Assembly (NCBI GenBank): GCA_015662615.1
Contig: DQTU01000327.1
Location: 1-5,029, forward strand
Reading direction: 5' to 3'
DNA from: Campylobacterales bacterium
GTDB taxonomy: Bacteria; Campylobacterota; Campylobacteria; Campylobacterales; QNZT01
DNA length: 5,029 nucleotides
Under the pieces are notes generated by a model. That model did not search any database, was not told the DNA's origin, and saw nothing but the letters and a program-made list of their open reading frames with translations. This document shows, piece by piece, positions 1-5,029 of this stretch. Numbering within the stretch: position 1 is the first letter of the stretch; every line of letters starts with the position of its first letter. Position numbers and translations under genes: made by a program.

Positions 1-512
1 AAAGCGATATCTTGACTCTTCACCAAAGTAGAGATAAAAAAGGCAATACCCAAAAATACCCAAGTCAATGCAAACAATAGTGATGAATAAAGCAGTAACA
101 TTTCCCAAGGAACGGCAGCTCCCTTAACAATACCCCAAACAACACCAAGTATCATCGCCACAAAAACAGGAAAAAAGACCGTCACAAAACGCCCTAATAA
201 TTTCCCCCAATAATAACTCTTTAAAGAGACAGGAAACGAAAGCATATACTCCAAGATATGGCTCTCTCTATCCCCTGATATAGAACGCACCGTGGTTATC
301 AAGATAAAGATAGGCAGTATCACGATAGTCACTTGAATATAGACCAAAAGTAGTCTTGAAAGTCCGGAAAATCCCATCACCACAGATTGTGTCACACCTG
401 TAAGAAAAAAGAGCGCGATAAGCCCACCAAAAACAAAGCTATACACATAAAACCATTTTGCACGAATGGACTCTTTGATATCAAGTTTTGCTACCAACCA
501 TAATGTATTCAT
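1..512 (-). CDS. nosY: NosY, ABC-2 type permease for nitrous oxide reductase maturation (3' end off the window)
   Basis: The frame is open from the ATG at 510-512 to the left edge, giving 170 residues with no stop. It begins MNTLWLVAKLDIKESIRAKW, the cytoplasmic N-terminal helix usual for ABC-2 permeases. Hydrophobic segments follow at about 21-41, 53-73, 107-129 and 137-164, so four membrane helices are visible and further ones should lie outside. Residues 78-108 hold SGDRESHILEYMLSFPVSLKSY and then GKLLGR, the cytoplasmic coupling region characteristic of NosY-like permeases. It partners with NosF, and with NosD on the periplasmic side. It starts 1 nt after the nosL stop, with AAAAGG about 7 nt before the ATG. 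Roughly 100 residues are missing if it has the usual length of about 270. Confidence 0.88.
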   Translation of the reverse strand, partial: MNTLWLVAKLDIKESIRAKWFYVYSFVFGGLIALFFLTGVTQSVVMGFSGLSRLLLVYIQVTIVILPIFILITTVRSISGDRESHILEYMLSFPVSLKSYYWGKLLGRFVTVFFPVFVAMILGVVWGIVKGAAVPWEMLLLYSSLLFALTWVFLGIAFFISTLVKSQDIA

Positions 513-513
513 C

Positions 514-969
514 TTAATACCTTTTCTTTTTTTTCGCTTCTAAAATAATGGCTCTTTTTGCCATCTCATCATAATCTATGATTTCACTTCTTGGTTCACT
601 CCCAGCCTTATGAGCCGCGTAACCAAATGCCATCGGAGTGATAGATATCGTACTCCACTTAGCTTCTCTAGCATTTATCCATTCGCCACTGTTGACATCT
701 GTAACCCAGATGATGGCTCTTTCCGCCCACGCTATCTTATCTTCTTCAAGCCACAAAACAACACAACCGATATCATCAAAATAATATGCTCTACCCGTAG
801 TTGGATCCGTTGTTTGCGCCGCATACTGACGGTCACTCACTACCATCTTACAACGTACACACATATCCCTATCCCAATGCACCTCATGTACACCCAAATC
901 TATCTTTCTCTCACAGCCCCAAAAAGAGACTATCATAATAAGGATTATCCAGACTTTATAGTTTCTCAT
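514..969 (-). CDS. nosL: NosL, outer-face copper chaperone lipoprotein
   Basis: The protein has 151 residues from the ATG at 967-969; an adjacent in-frame GTG at 970-972 would add one residue, and neither has a clear ribosome-binding site. The start lies inside the end of nosF (14-nt overlap), which suggests translational coupling. The N-terminus is a hydrophobic signal ending in FWGC (C19), a lipobox with an unusual Phe at -3. The mature part carries C37-x2-C40-x-M42 (MCVRCKM), matching the Cys/Met copper(I) site conserved in NosL, then YYFDDIGC (63-70), another conserved NosL block. NosL is known to bind Cu(I) and supply copper to apo-NosZ in the periplasm. The C-terminus is a Lys-rich tail encoded by an A-rich stretch. 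It lies between nosF and nosY, which separates the two transporter genes. Confidence 0.92.
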   Translation of the reverse strand: MRNYKVWIILIMIVSFWGCERKIDLGVHEVHWDRDMCVRCKMVVSDRQYAAQTTDPTTGRAYYFDDIGCVVLWLEEDKIAWAERAIIWVTDVNSGEWINAREAKWSTISITPMAFGYAAHKAGSEPRSEIIDYDEMAKRAIILEAKKKKRY

Positions 970-1594
970 CACTCACTACTTTGCCTAAATCCATATAAAC
1001 TACGCGATTTACTAAGTGTTCTATCTCATCCAAACGATGTGTGATAAAAAGTAAAATCTTATCTTCTTTGATACTTTCTAAAAGTTTATAAAAACTCTCT
1101 CTTCCCTTAGGGTCAAGATTTGCCGTAGGTTCATCAAAGATTAAAATCTCACTTTTTTTAGCCACGGCTATGGCGATAAGCAACTTCTGTTTCATGCCAC
1201 CAGAGAGTTTAAAAAAAGATTTTTTCATCTGATTTTCTATATCAAGCCCCATATCATGAGCATTATCAATGATAGACTCTTTACTACATCCTGAACTTTT
1301 TGAAACATATTCTATAAGTTCTTGACATGAAAGTTTTATCGGAGGTGGTAGTTGGGGGATAAACCCTATATTTTCTACCACTTCTACACGTTGTCTGATT
1401 GGATCAAACCCATTGACTCTGATTTGCCCACTACTCACATGATAATATCCTAAGATGGCACGTACCAGTGTTGTTTTACCAGCGCCATTTGGTCCCATGA
1501 TAGCCACACGGTCACCCTTTTTAAATGTGATACTAACATCATCAAGAGATTTGTCTTTATAAAACTTTTTCGTTATATGCTGTACTTCTATCAT
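956..1594 (-). CDS. nosF: NosF, ABC transporter ATPase for nitrous oxide reductase maturation
   Basis: The 212 residues form one complete ABC nucleotide-binding domain: Walker A GPNGAGKTT (34-42), Q-loop with Q81 in IGFIPQLP, signature LSGGMKQ (130-136), Walker B ILIFDEP (150-156), D-loop NLDP (159-162) and H-loop H186. All catalytic residues are intact. NosF energises NosY, and the pair works with periplasmic NosD to provide what is needed, thought to be a sulfur species, for the CuZ centre. At 212 residues it is shorter than many NosF proteins (around 300), lacking a C-terminal extension. It begins in an ATGA overlap with nosH, and its 3' end overlaps the start of nosL. The general ABC call is certain; NosF rests on the nos neighbours. 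Confidence 0.93.
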   Translation of the reverse strand: MIEVQHITKKFYKDKSLDDVSITFKKGDRVAIMGPNGAGKTTLVRAILGYYHVSSGQIRVNGFDPIRQRVEVVENIGFIPQLPPPIKLSCQELIEYVSKSSGCSKESIIDNAHDMGLDIENQMKKSFFKLSGGMKQKLLIAIAVAKKSEILIFDEPTANLDPKGRESFYKLLESIKEDKILLFITHRLDEIEHLVNRVVYMDLGKVVSDEKL

Positions 1595-2517
1595 AGCATA
1601 TCCGTCAATCTAAAATTAAATCCAAGCGCATCAGAGTGACATACATCGATACATCTTCCACACATCGTACAATCACCAGAAAGTACATGTTGCGTTTTAA
1701 TGCCTTTTTCTGCTCTTGCTTTGGCGTATTTTGCTTTGGTCAAATCTAGGATATGGGGTTCAGGACAGACGCCTGAACACGCCATACAGTGATCACAGTT
1801 ATCATTCCACTGTATCTTGGTTGCTGCTGCCCAACCAAGTACTGCATACGTAGTTCCAACAGGACAGATATACGTACACCAAGCCCGTGATGAAACAAAT
1901 ACATCAAACAAAAAGACGACAAAAACCCAAATAAGTGCAATACTCCAGCCATAAACAATCGCCCGACTTAGGATTCCTACGATATTCATACTCCCAAAAA
2001 CGATATATCCACTAAATGCTGCTAAAGCAACAAAAAGTACCCAGAAAACATATTTGATATTATTACTATAGAGTTTACTATAAGGTCGTTTGCTGATGAT
2101 ACCTTTGGTAATCAATTTTCTGTGTAAATGTTCTGCGATATCTGCCAAGATACTATAAGGACAGACCCACCCACAATAAGTCCGTCCACCGATAAGAAGA
2201 TAAACAATCACTATAGTCGCCGCTCCGATAATCATATTGATTCCCAGTTGATACTGCGTAGCAAAAACTTCAATGGTTGTGAAAAGATCAATCATATGAA
2301 AACCTAAAAAACGCGAGGCATTTAAAGTCCCTTCAAGAATCTGAATATCTAAAAAAAACGATAGAAAAAAGAAAAGATGAATCGCGATGACCGAGAGCCA
2401 CTTCCAAAAACGCCAACTAGGTTTCACCCCACCCTTTCTAGTTTTTACAAAAAATGTACTCATCAGTGGCGTTTCCACCAACTCTTTTCGACCTAAATTG
2501 TACTTATCTATATACAT
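1591..2517 (-). CDS. nosH: NosH, membrane-bound NapH-type polyferredoxin (quinol dehydrogenase component)
   Basis: The protein has 308 residues from the ATG at 2515-2517. Hydrophobic segments at about 39-57, 90-110, 155-175 and 190-210 fit four membrane helices. Two cytoplasmic-side motifs follow helices, C115-x3-C119-P (GWVCP type) and C214-x3-C218-P, as in NapH/NosR/RdxA proteins. The C-terminus has two ferredoxin sites: C241-x2-C244-x2-C247-x3-C251-P and C283-x2-C286-x2-C289-x3-C293-H, where the usual Pro is replaced by His. NosH is expected to oxidise menaquinol and pass electrons to NosG at the membrane. An in-frame TTG at 2569-2571 would add 18 residues, but it sits in the hairpin arm and lacks a ribosome-binding site, so I rejected it. 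The stop overlaps the nosF start (ATGA), so the two should be translationally coupled. NapH is the alternative label; context favours NosH. Confidence 0.92.
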   Translation of the reverse strand: MYIDKYNLGRKELVETPLMSTFFVKTRKGGVKPSWRFWKWLSVIAIHLFFFLSFFLDIQILEGTLNASRFLGFHMIDLFTTIEVFATQYQLGINMIIGAATIVIVYLLIGGRTYCGWVCPYSILADIAEHLHRKLITKGIISKRPYSKLYSNNIKYVFWVLFVALAAFSGYIVFGSMNIVGILSRAIVYGWSIALIWVFVVFLFDVFVSSRAWCTYICPVGTTYAVLGWAAATKIQWNDNCDHCMACSGVCPEPHILDLTKAKYAKARAEKGIKTQHVLSGDCTMCGRCIDVCHSDALGFNFRLTDML

Positions 2518-2521
2518 AATG

Positions 2522-2530
2522 CCTTGTCCT
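2522..2530 (-). promoter_or_regulatory. Ribosome-binding site that decides the nosH start
   Basis: The minus strand reads AGGACAAGG here, giving AGGA 9 nt and AAGG 4 nt before the ATG at 2515-2517. No comparable site precedes the in-frame TTG at 2569-2571, which would begin inside the hairpin arm. This supports the 308-residue form of NosH. Confidence 0.7.
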
Positions 2531-2544
2531 ATTTTTATGTCTCC

Positions 2545-2571
2545 TTGGTGTAGAGCAAAGCTCCACACCAA
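2545..2571 (-). other. Strong 12-bp hairpin upstream of nosH
   Basis: In the minus-strand transcript the arm TTGGTGTGGAGC is followed by the loop TTT and the arm GCTCTACACCAA. All 12 positions pair, with one G-U. The arms occupy 2560-2571 and 2545-2556 on the plus strand. No U-run follows on either strand (the downstream minus-strand sequence is GGAGACATAAAAATAGG), so it is not a classic intrinsic terminator. Its distance of about 27 nt from the nosH start suggests an mRNA processing or stabilising structure, or control of nosH translation. The structure is directly visible; the role is inferred. Confidence 0.7.
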
Positions 2572-2618
2572 TTCCTCTCACTAAAGCTGTGAGCTTGTCG
2601 AGAGTTCTGGGTATGCGC

Positions 2619-3164
2619 TTATTGCGCCTTAGCTTTTTGGGCAAACTCTGCTATCTCTTTTGACAATGTCTCTAACTCTTCATCGTTAAGATTTTGTAAC
2701 AGACCATACATAACATAGTTCTTTTTTGTACCATCTTTAAAATCTTTTAAACTTTGAGAAACACTATCATAAGTCAGTCCAGTGATTTTAGAACCGATTC
2801 CACCTTCACCATTTACCCCATGACAAGAAGCACATTTACTCTTATAAAGGATACTTACCTCAAAGGCACCAACATTTCCAGCTTTTTCACGAAGGGCTTT
2901 AAGTTTGTCATCTACTTCCGCCTTCTTATCTTTCTCATCCTCAACTAAAGCTGATGAACTATCTATCATAGTAAGAGGTCCTGACGTACCACTCATCGTT
3001 CCAGAACTAGCACTCTTTTTACCCATCTCAACTAAAAGATCAGACTTTCTAAAAATTTCATCTACCTTACCAAGTGCATCAATCTCTTTATCTGTAGACA
3101 CTAAGTTCCAAAAGGTTCCCGCAGTAATCACCAACACCAATAGCGCTAAAATATGTTTAATCAT
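2619..3164 (-). CDS. nosC2: NosC2, membrane-anchored monohaem cytochrome c
   Basis: The protein has 181 residues. Residues 4-22 are hydrophobic with no lipobox and no clear signal-peptidase site, so an uncleaved N-terminal anchor with a periplasmic body is likely. Residues 49-75 are a Ser/Gly/Thr-rich flexible linker, followed by a Lys/Glu-rich stretch. The C-terminal cytochrome c domain has one CASCH haem site (111-115) followed by GVNGEGG, and a candidate axial Met in NYVMYGL (M152). Its last 50 residues resemble those of NosC1 closely. The ATG at 3162-3164 lies inside the end of nosC1 and is preceded by AAGGGAG at 7 nt, a strong site. It is inferred to form the electron path from NosGH to NosZ together with NosC1; which of the two contacts NosZ cannot be read from sequence. 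After its stop comes the longest gap in the window, before nosH. Confidence 0.88.
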   Translation of the reverse strand: MIKHILALLVLVITAGTFWNLVSTDKEIDALGKVDEIFRKSDLLVEMGKKSASSGTMSGTSGPLTMIDSSSALVEDEKDKKAEVDDKLKALREKAGNVGAFEVSILYKSKCASCHGVNGEGGIGSKITGLTYDSVSQSLKDFKDGTKKNYVMYGLLQNLNDEELETLSKEIAEFAQKAKAQ

Positions 3165-3786
3165 TTTTTTCTCCCTTTATTGCTCTTATTTCTTTATTAA
3201 ATTCCGCGACTTCATGCGACAATGCTTTTAATTCATCTTCTGGCATATTATTTACCAGTTCATACATCAATATATTTTTACTTGGATCATTTCTATACTT
3301 TATCAACTGCCCATAGATATAATTGCCATCTTTTTCAAGCAATGAAGGTCCGATAATTCCGTTGGCATAATCATCATGACAAGCTGAACACTTCACCATA
3401 AAGTTTTTACTCAGAGCATTTTTCAAGAGGTCTATACGGACATATTGATAAGGGGATGATACTTTATGCTCTTTTTCCATCACGGTAACTTTTCCATCAA
3501 CCACTCTGTTCTTGACTCTTTTTTGTGCATCCACTCTCGTAAAAGTCTCATCAGCACCTGGGTCATTATCCTTTTGTTCATCATAAGCATAGTAAAACCC
3601 TTTTTCATCTTTAGCAAGTTCTTCTTCATGTTTAGCAACTTCTTGCTCAACTCTCTTTTCACTTTGGCTAACCTCTATCGCAGAAGCAGCTACTTCAGGC
3701 GCTTCAGTAACAGCTTTATTAGCTTTGTCGTCCCCACAACCACTCATGATAACGGCAACAATAATCAAAAATATACTCTTTTTCAT
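3157..3786 (-). CDS. nosC1: NosC1, membrane-anchored monohaem cytochrome c
   Basis: The protein has 209 residues. The N-terminus is a short positively charged, hydrophobic signal ending in a lipobox-like MSGC (C17) followed by G-D-D, so it is probably a lipoprotein, although an uncleaved anchor is possible. Residues 20-115 form a charged, Glu/Lys-rich segment likely to be an extended or helical linker. The cytochrome c domain is C-terminal: one haem-binding CSACH (133-137) and a likely axial Met in NILMYEL (M174). The family role, known from Wolinella, is electron transfer between the NosGH quinol-oxidising pair and NosZ. It starts 3 nt after the nosG stop, with G-rich ribosome-binding sequence (AAAAGGGGTAAGGG) directly before the ATG, and its end overlaps nosC2 by 8 nt. 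The assignment as NosC1 rather than NosC2 rests on gene order; function follows from the haem motif and context. Confidence 0.88.
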   Translation of the reverse strand: MKKSIFLIIVAVIMSGCGDDKANKAVTEAPEVAASAIEVSQSEKRVEQEVAKHEEELAKDEKGFYYAYDEQKDNDPGADETFTRVDAQKRVKNRVVDGKVTVMEKEHKVSSPYQYVRIDLLKNALSKNFMVKCSACHDDYANGIIGPSLLEKDGNYIYGQLIKYRNDPSKNILMYELVNNMPEDELKALSHEVAEFNKEIRAIKGEKND

Positions 3787-3789
3787 CCC

Positions 3790-4575
3790 TTACCCCTTTT
3801 TATAATATGTTTCAAAATCAACTCTTGCCTTGATGGCCAACACAGATGTTGGACAAACTTCCACACAGACGCCACAGCCTACACACCCTTCTAAAATCTC
3901 AGGTTTCATACCACCACTCTTGGAGTCTGCTATCATACGTATCGCCTCATTTGCATTTGGCAATGGACACATATCAGCGCAGAGCGTACAAGCTTTACCT
4001 TCAAAGGTGTCTAGTTTTTTAAGGATATCCTCTTCAAGTTCTCGTTTATCAGATTTATTTGGAAAATCTTCTAGTTTATAGTTTTCTCTTTCACTTGCCG
4101 TCAACGTCACCGTGTTGTCATATATACGGTTAATCATCTCTTTGGTAACATTTTCGCCTTTTAAGGCGATACAAGCATTCATCCGTGGTGTGATAGCGAT
4201 ACCCATCTCAACTTTTCTCACATCTTCTACATGATGATCAAGCGCGCCACTAGGGCAAGCAAGTACACAAGGAAGTAGAGGACAGAGATAACACCCCCGA
4301 CGATGTGGCTCTATAAATGGTAAACCAACACCATTTCCCTCATCTATATCAGCAAGTCTAATGGAATCATAAGGACAGACTTGTAAACACTGTCCACACT
4401 TGATACAAAGCGCTAAAAAGTCCTTTTCATTTACCGCCCCAGGTGGACGCAGTAAAAGTTTTTTATCCGCTCCTAGGTAGGTAGCTCCTCCCACTCCTGT
4501 TGCTACAACTGCACCAAGTATCCCTAGTGCTGAGAGCTGCTTCATAAAGTCACGTCTGTTATTGTTTTCACTCAT
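3790..4575 (-). CDS. nosG: NosG, Tat-exported NapG-type ferredoxin with four [4Fe-4S] sites
   Basis: The protein has 261 residues. The N-terminus carries a twin-arginine motif (NNRRDFMKQ, R7-R8) and a hydrophobic stretch at about 14-34, so it should be exported folded with its clusters and act on the periplasmic face. Cysteine groups: C57-x2-C60-x2-C63-x3-C67-P; C95-x2-C98-x4-C103-x3-C107-P; C135 together with C196-x2-C199-x3-C203-P; and C231-x2-C234-x2-C237-x3-C241-P. This is the NapG/MauM layout, which includes an irregular third site whose first Cys comes from a distant position. In Wolinella, NosG with NosH and two cytochromes c feeds electrons from menaquinol towards NosZ; I infer the same role here. 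The ATG at 4573-4575 overlaps the nosD stop and has AAGGA 7 nt upstream. The stop is 3 nt before nosC1. NapG is the only serious alternative, and the nosD, nosC1 and nosF neighbours argue against it. Confidence 0.93.
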   Translation of the reverse strand: MSENNNRRDFMKQLSALGILGAVVATGVGGATYLGADKKLLLRPPGAVNEKDFLALCIKCGQCLQVCPYDSIRLADIDEGNGVGLPFIEPHRRGCYLCPLLPCVLACPSGALDHHVEDVRKVEMGIAITPRMNACIALKGENVTKEMINRIYDNTVTLTASERENYKLEDFPNKSDKRELEEDILKKLDTFEGKACTLCADMCPLPNANEAIRMIADSKSGGMKPEILEGCVGCGVCVEVCPTSVLAIKARVDFETYYKKG

Positions 4576-5029
4576 CTTTTCATCCTTGGATTCTTATCAG
4601 TTAATTGTAAAACGGGTTCAGAAAATGGTGCCAATTTTGCTAAAAAATCTATGATGGCAATTACTGGAGAGCCATAGAAAAATTTCACACTAGGGCTATA
4701 AAGCCACATCTTATCCGCATAAGCGTAAGCTTGGTAGGGCGTATCTCCGATTCCATCTTTATCTCTATCAAAACCTTCATAATCATCCCAATAATTTCTA
4801 TCCCATCTATTATCAGAGATTTGGGTATTTTTAGAGTCATTGACAACATTTTCCATATTGCCTACGAAGTTATTTTTCTTGATATCATTGTCTACACTAA
4901 GTGCGTGAAAATGCATCCCTTCCGCATTATAAAGGATATGATTTCCCTCAATTGTATTTGGCATATCAGGCTCAAAGGATGACCAATCGATATAAAATCC
5001 TTGCGCACAGTAAATTACCGTGTTATCTT
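4572..5029 (-). CDS. nosD: NosD, periplasmic copper-site maturation protein (C-terminal part, 5' end off the window)
   Basis: The reading frame is open from the right edge of the window to a TGA at 4572-4574, giving 151 C-terminal residues; the start lies outside. NosD is an exported protein that works with the NosFY transporter to assemble the sulfide-bridged CuZ centre of nitrous oxide reductase. The visible part shows short Asn/Gly-rich turns repeating about every 20-25 residues (EGNHILYNAEG, then IKKNNFVGNMENV, then ISDNRWDRNYWDDY). This is the pattern of a right-handed parallel beta-helix (CASH/NosD repeat). It is followed by the W..NYWDDY.GFDRD.DGIGD.PY segment that is typical of the NosD C-terminus and resembles an acidic metal-binding loop. 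A tail of about 50 residues ends in NPRMKR. Its stop overlaps the nosG start (ATGA). The ATG at 4962-4964 is internal, because the frame continues upstream in the same beta-helix style. Identification is strong from motifs plus context. Confidence 0.93.
   Translation of the reverse strand, partial: DNTVIYCAQGFYIDWSSFEPDMPNTIEGNHILYNAEGMHFHALSVDNDIKKNNFVGNMENVVNDSKNTQISDNRWDRNYWDDYEGFDRDKDGIGDTPYQAYAYADKMWLYSPSVKFFYGSPVIAIIDFLAKLAPFSEPVLQLTDKNPRMKR

Larger units (their letters stand above)
2518..2618 (-). other. Structured intergenic gap between nosC2 and nosH
   Basis: These 101 nt are the only stretch in the window that neither codes nor lies within a few bases of a gene end. Read in the direction of transcription it holds a weak GCGC/GCGC pair straddling the nosC2 stop, a pair of alternative short stems around 2575-2604, a strong 12-bp hairpin (2545-2571), and then the nosH ribosome-binding site. 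I found no convincing -35/-10 pair, so I read it as a leader or processing region inside one transcript. Confidence 0.6.

Noticed and set aside
610..1044. Plus-strand open frame of 144 codons antisense to nosL and nosF
   Set aside because: It lies wholly opposite two well-supported genes, has no recognisable domain, and its composition is what the complement of those genes gives.
1746..1958. Minus-strand open frame of 70 codons inside nosH in another frame
   Set aside because: nosH has intact Fe-S motifs across this stretch in its own frame; the shadow has none.
2545..2571. The hairpin as a Rho-independent terminator
   Set aside because: No U-run follows the stem on either strand, and nosH-F-L-Y continue in the same direction.
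2518..2575. Internal promoter for nosH (TTGCTC ... AAAAAT)
   Set aside because: The match to -35/-10 consensus is poor, and the elements overlap the hairpin arm and ribosome-binding region.
2905..3231. Plus-strand open frame antisense to nosC2
   Set aside because: Low-complexity complement of nosC2; no motif and no independent support.
3466..3894. Plus-strand open frame of 142 codons antisense to nosC1 and nosG
   Set aside because: The Phe/Ser-rich sequence is the complement of Lys/Glu-rich nosC1 codons; no ribosome-binding site or motif.
3157..4575. Periplasmic nitrate reductase (nap) genes napG and related cytochromes
   Set aside because: NosG and NosH resemble NapG and NapH, but the flanking nosD, nosF, nosL and nosY and the two monohaem cytochromes indicate a nos operon.
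4572..4964. Short independent gene starting at the ATG at 4964
   Set aside because: The frame is open to the window edge, and the upstream residues continue the NosD beta-helix pattern.

Overview
The window is AT-rich and carries a single dense gene run, entirely on the minus strand. It is the middle and distal part of a nitrous oxide reductase (nos) accessory operon of the 'clade II' (atypical NosZ) type. In transcription order (right to left) it reads nosD (5' end cut by the window edge) - nosG - nosC1 - nosC2 - nosH - nosF - nosL - nosY (3' end cut by the window edge). The catalytic gene nosZ is not present; by analogy with known clusters it should lie upstream of nosD, beyond position 5029. 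The block of two Fe-S proteins plus two small monohaem cytochromes c between nosD and nosF is the arrangement known from Campylobacterota (Wolinella, Sulfurimonas and Sulfurovum relatives). Together with the base composition it points to an epsilonproteobacterial, probably anaerobic or microaerobic denitrifying organism. The genus cannot be fixed from sequence reading alone.

Layout: 4572-5029 nosD (periplasmic beta-helix, copper-site maturation); 3790-4575 nosG (Tat-exported 4x[4Fe-4S] ferredoxin); 3157-3786 nosC1 and 2619-3164 nosC2 (membrane-anchored monohaem cytochromes c); 2518-2618 the only real intergenic gap, with a 12-bp hairpin; 1591-2517 nosH (membrane polyferredoxin of the NapH type); 956-1594 nosF (ABC ATPase); 514-969 nosL (copper-chaperone lipoprotein); 1-512 nosY (ABC-2 type permease, partial). 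Neighbours overlap by 4 to 14 nt or are separated by 1 to 3 nt, except at nosC2/nosH, so the set is almost certainly co-transcribed and partly translationally coupled.

Working model, from established knowledge of the families: NosH and NosG form a menaquinol dehydrogenase-like module. It passes electrons through the cytochromes NosC1 and NosC2 to periplasmic NosZ, which reduces N2O to N2. NosD, NosF, NosY and NosL deliver sulfur and copper for assembly of the CuZ and CuA centres.

Points worth a second look are the placement of nosL between nosF and nosY, the structured gap before nosH, the paralogous relationship of nosC1 and nosC2, and an A-rich potential slip site at the nosL/nosY junction. 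I saw no mobile element, tRNA, rRNA, CRISPR array or plus-strand gene. The system itself is a known one and not a new type.
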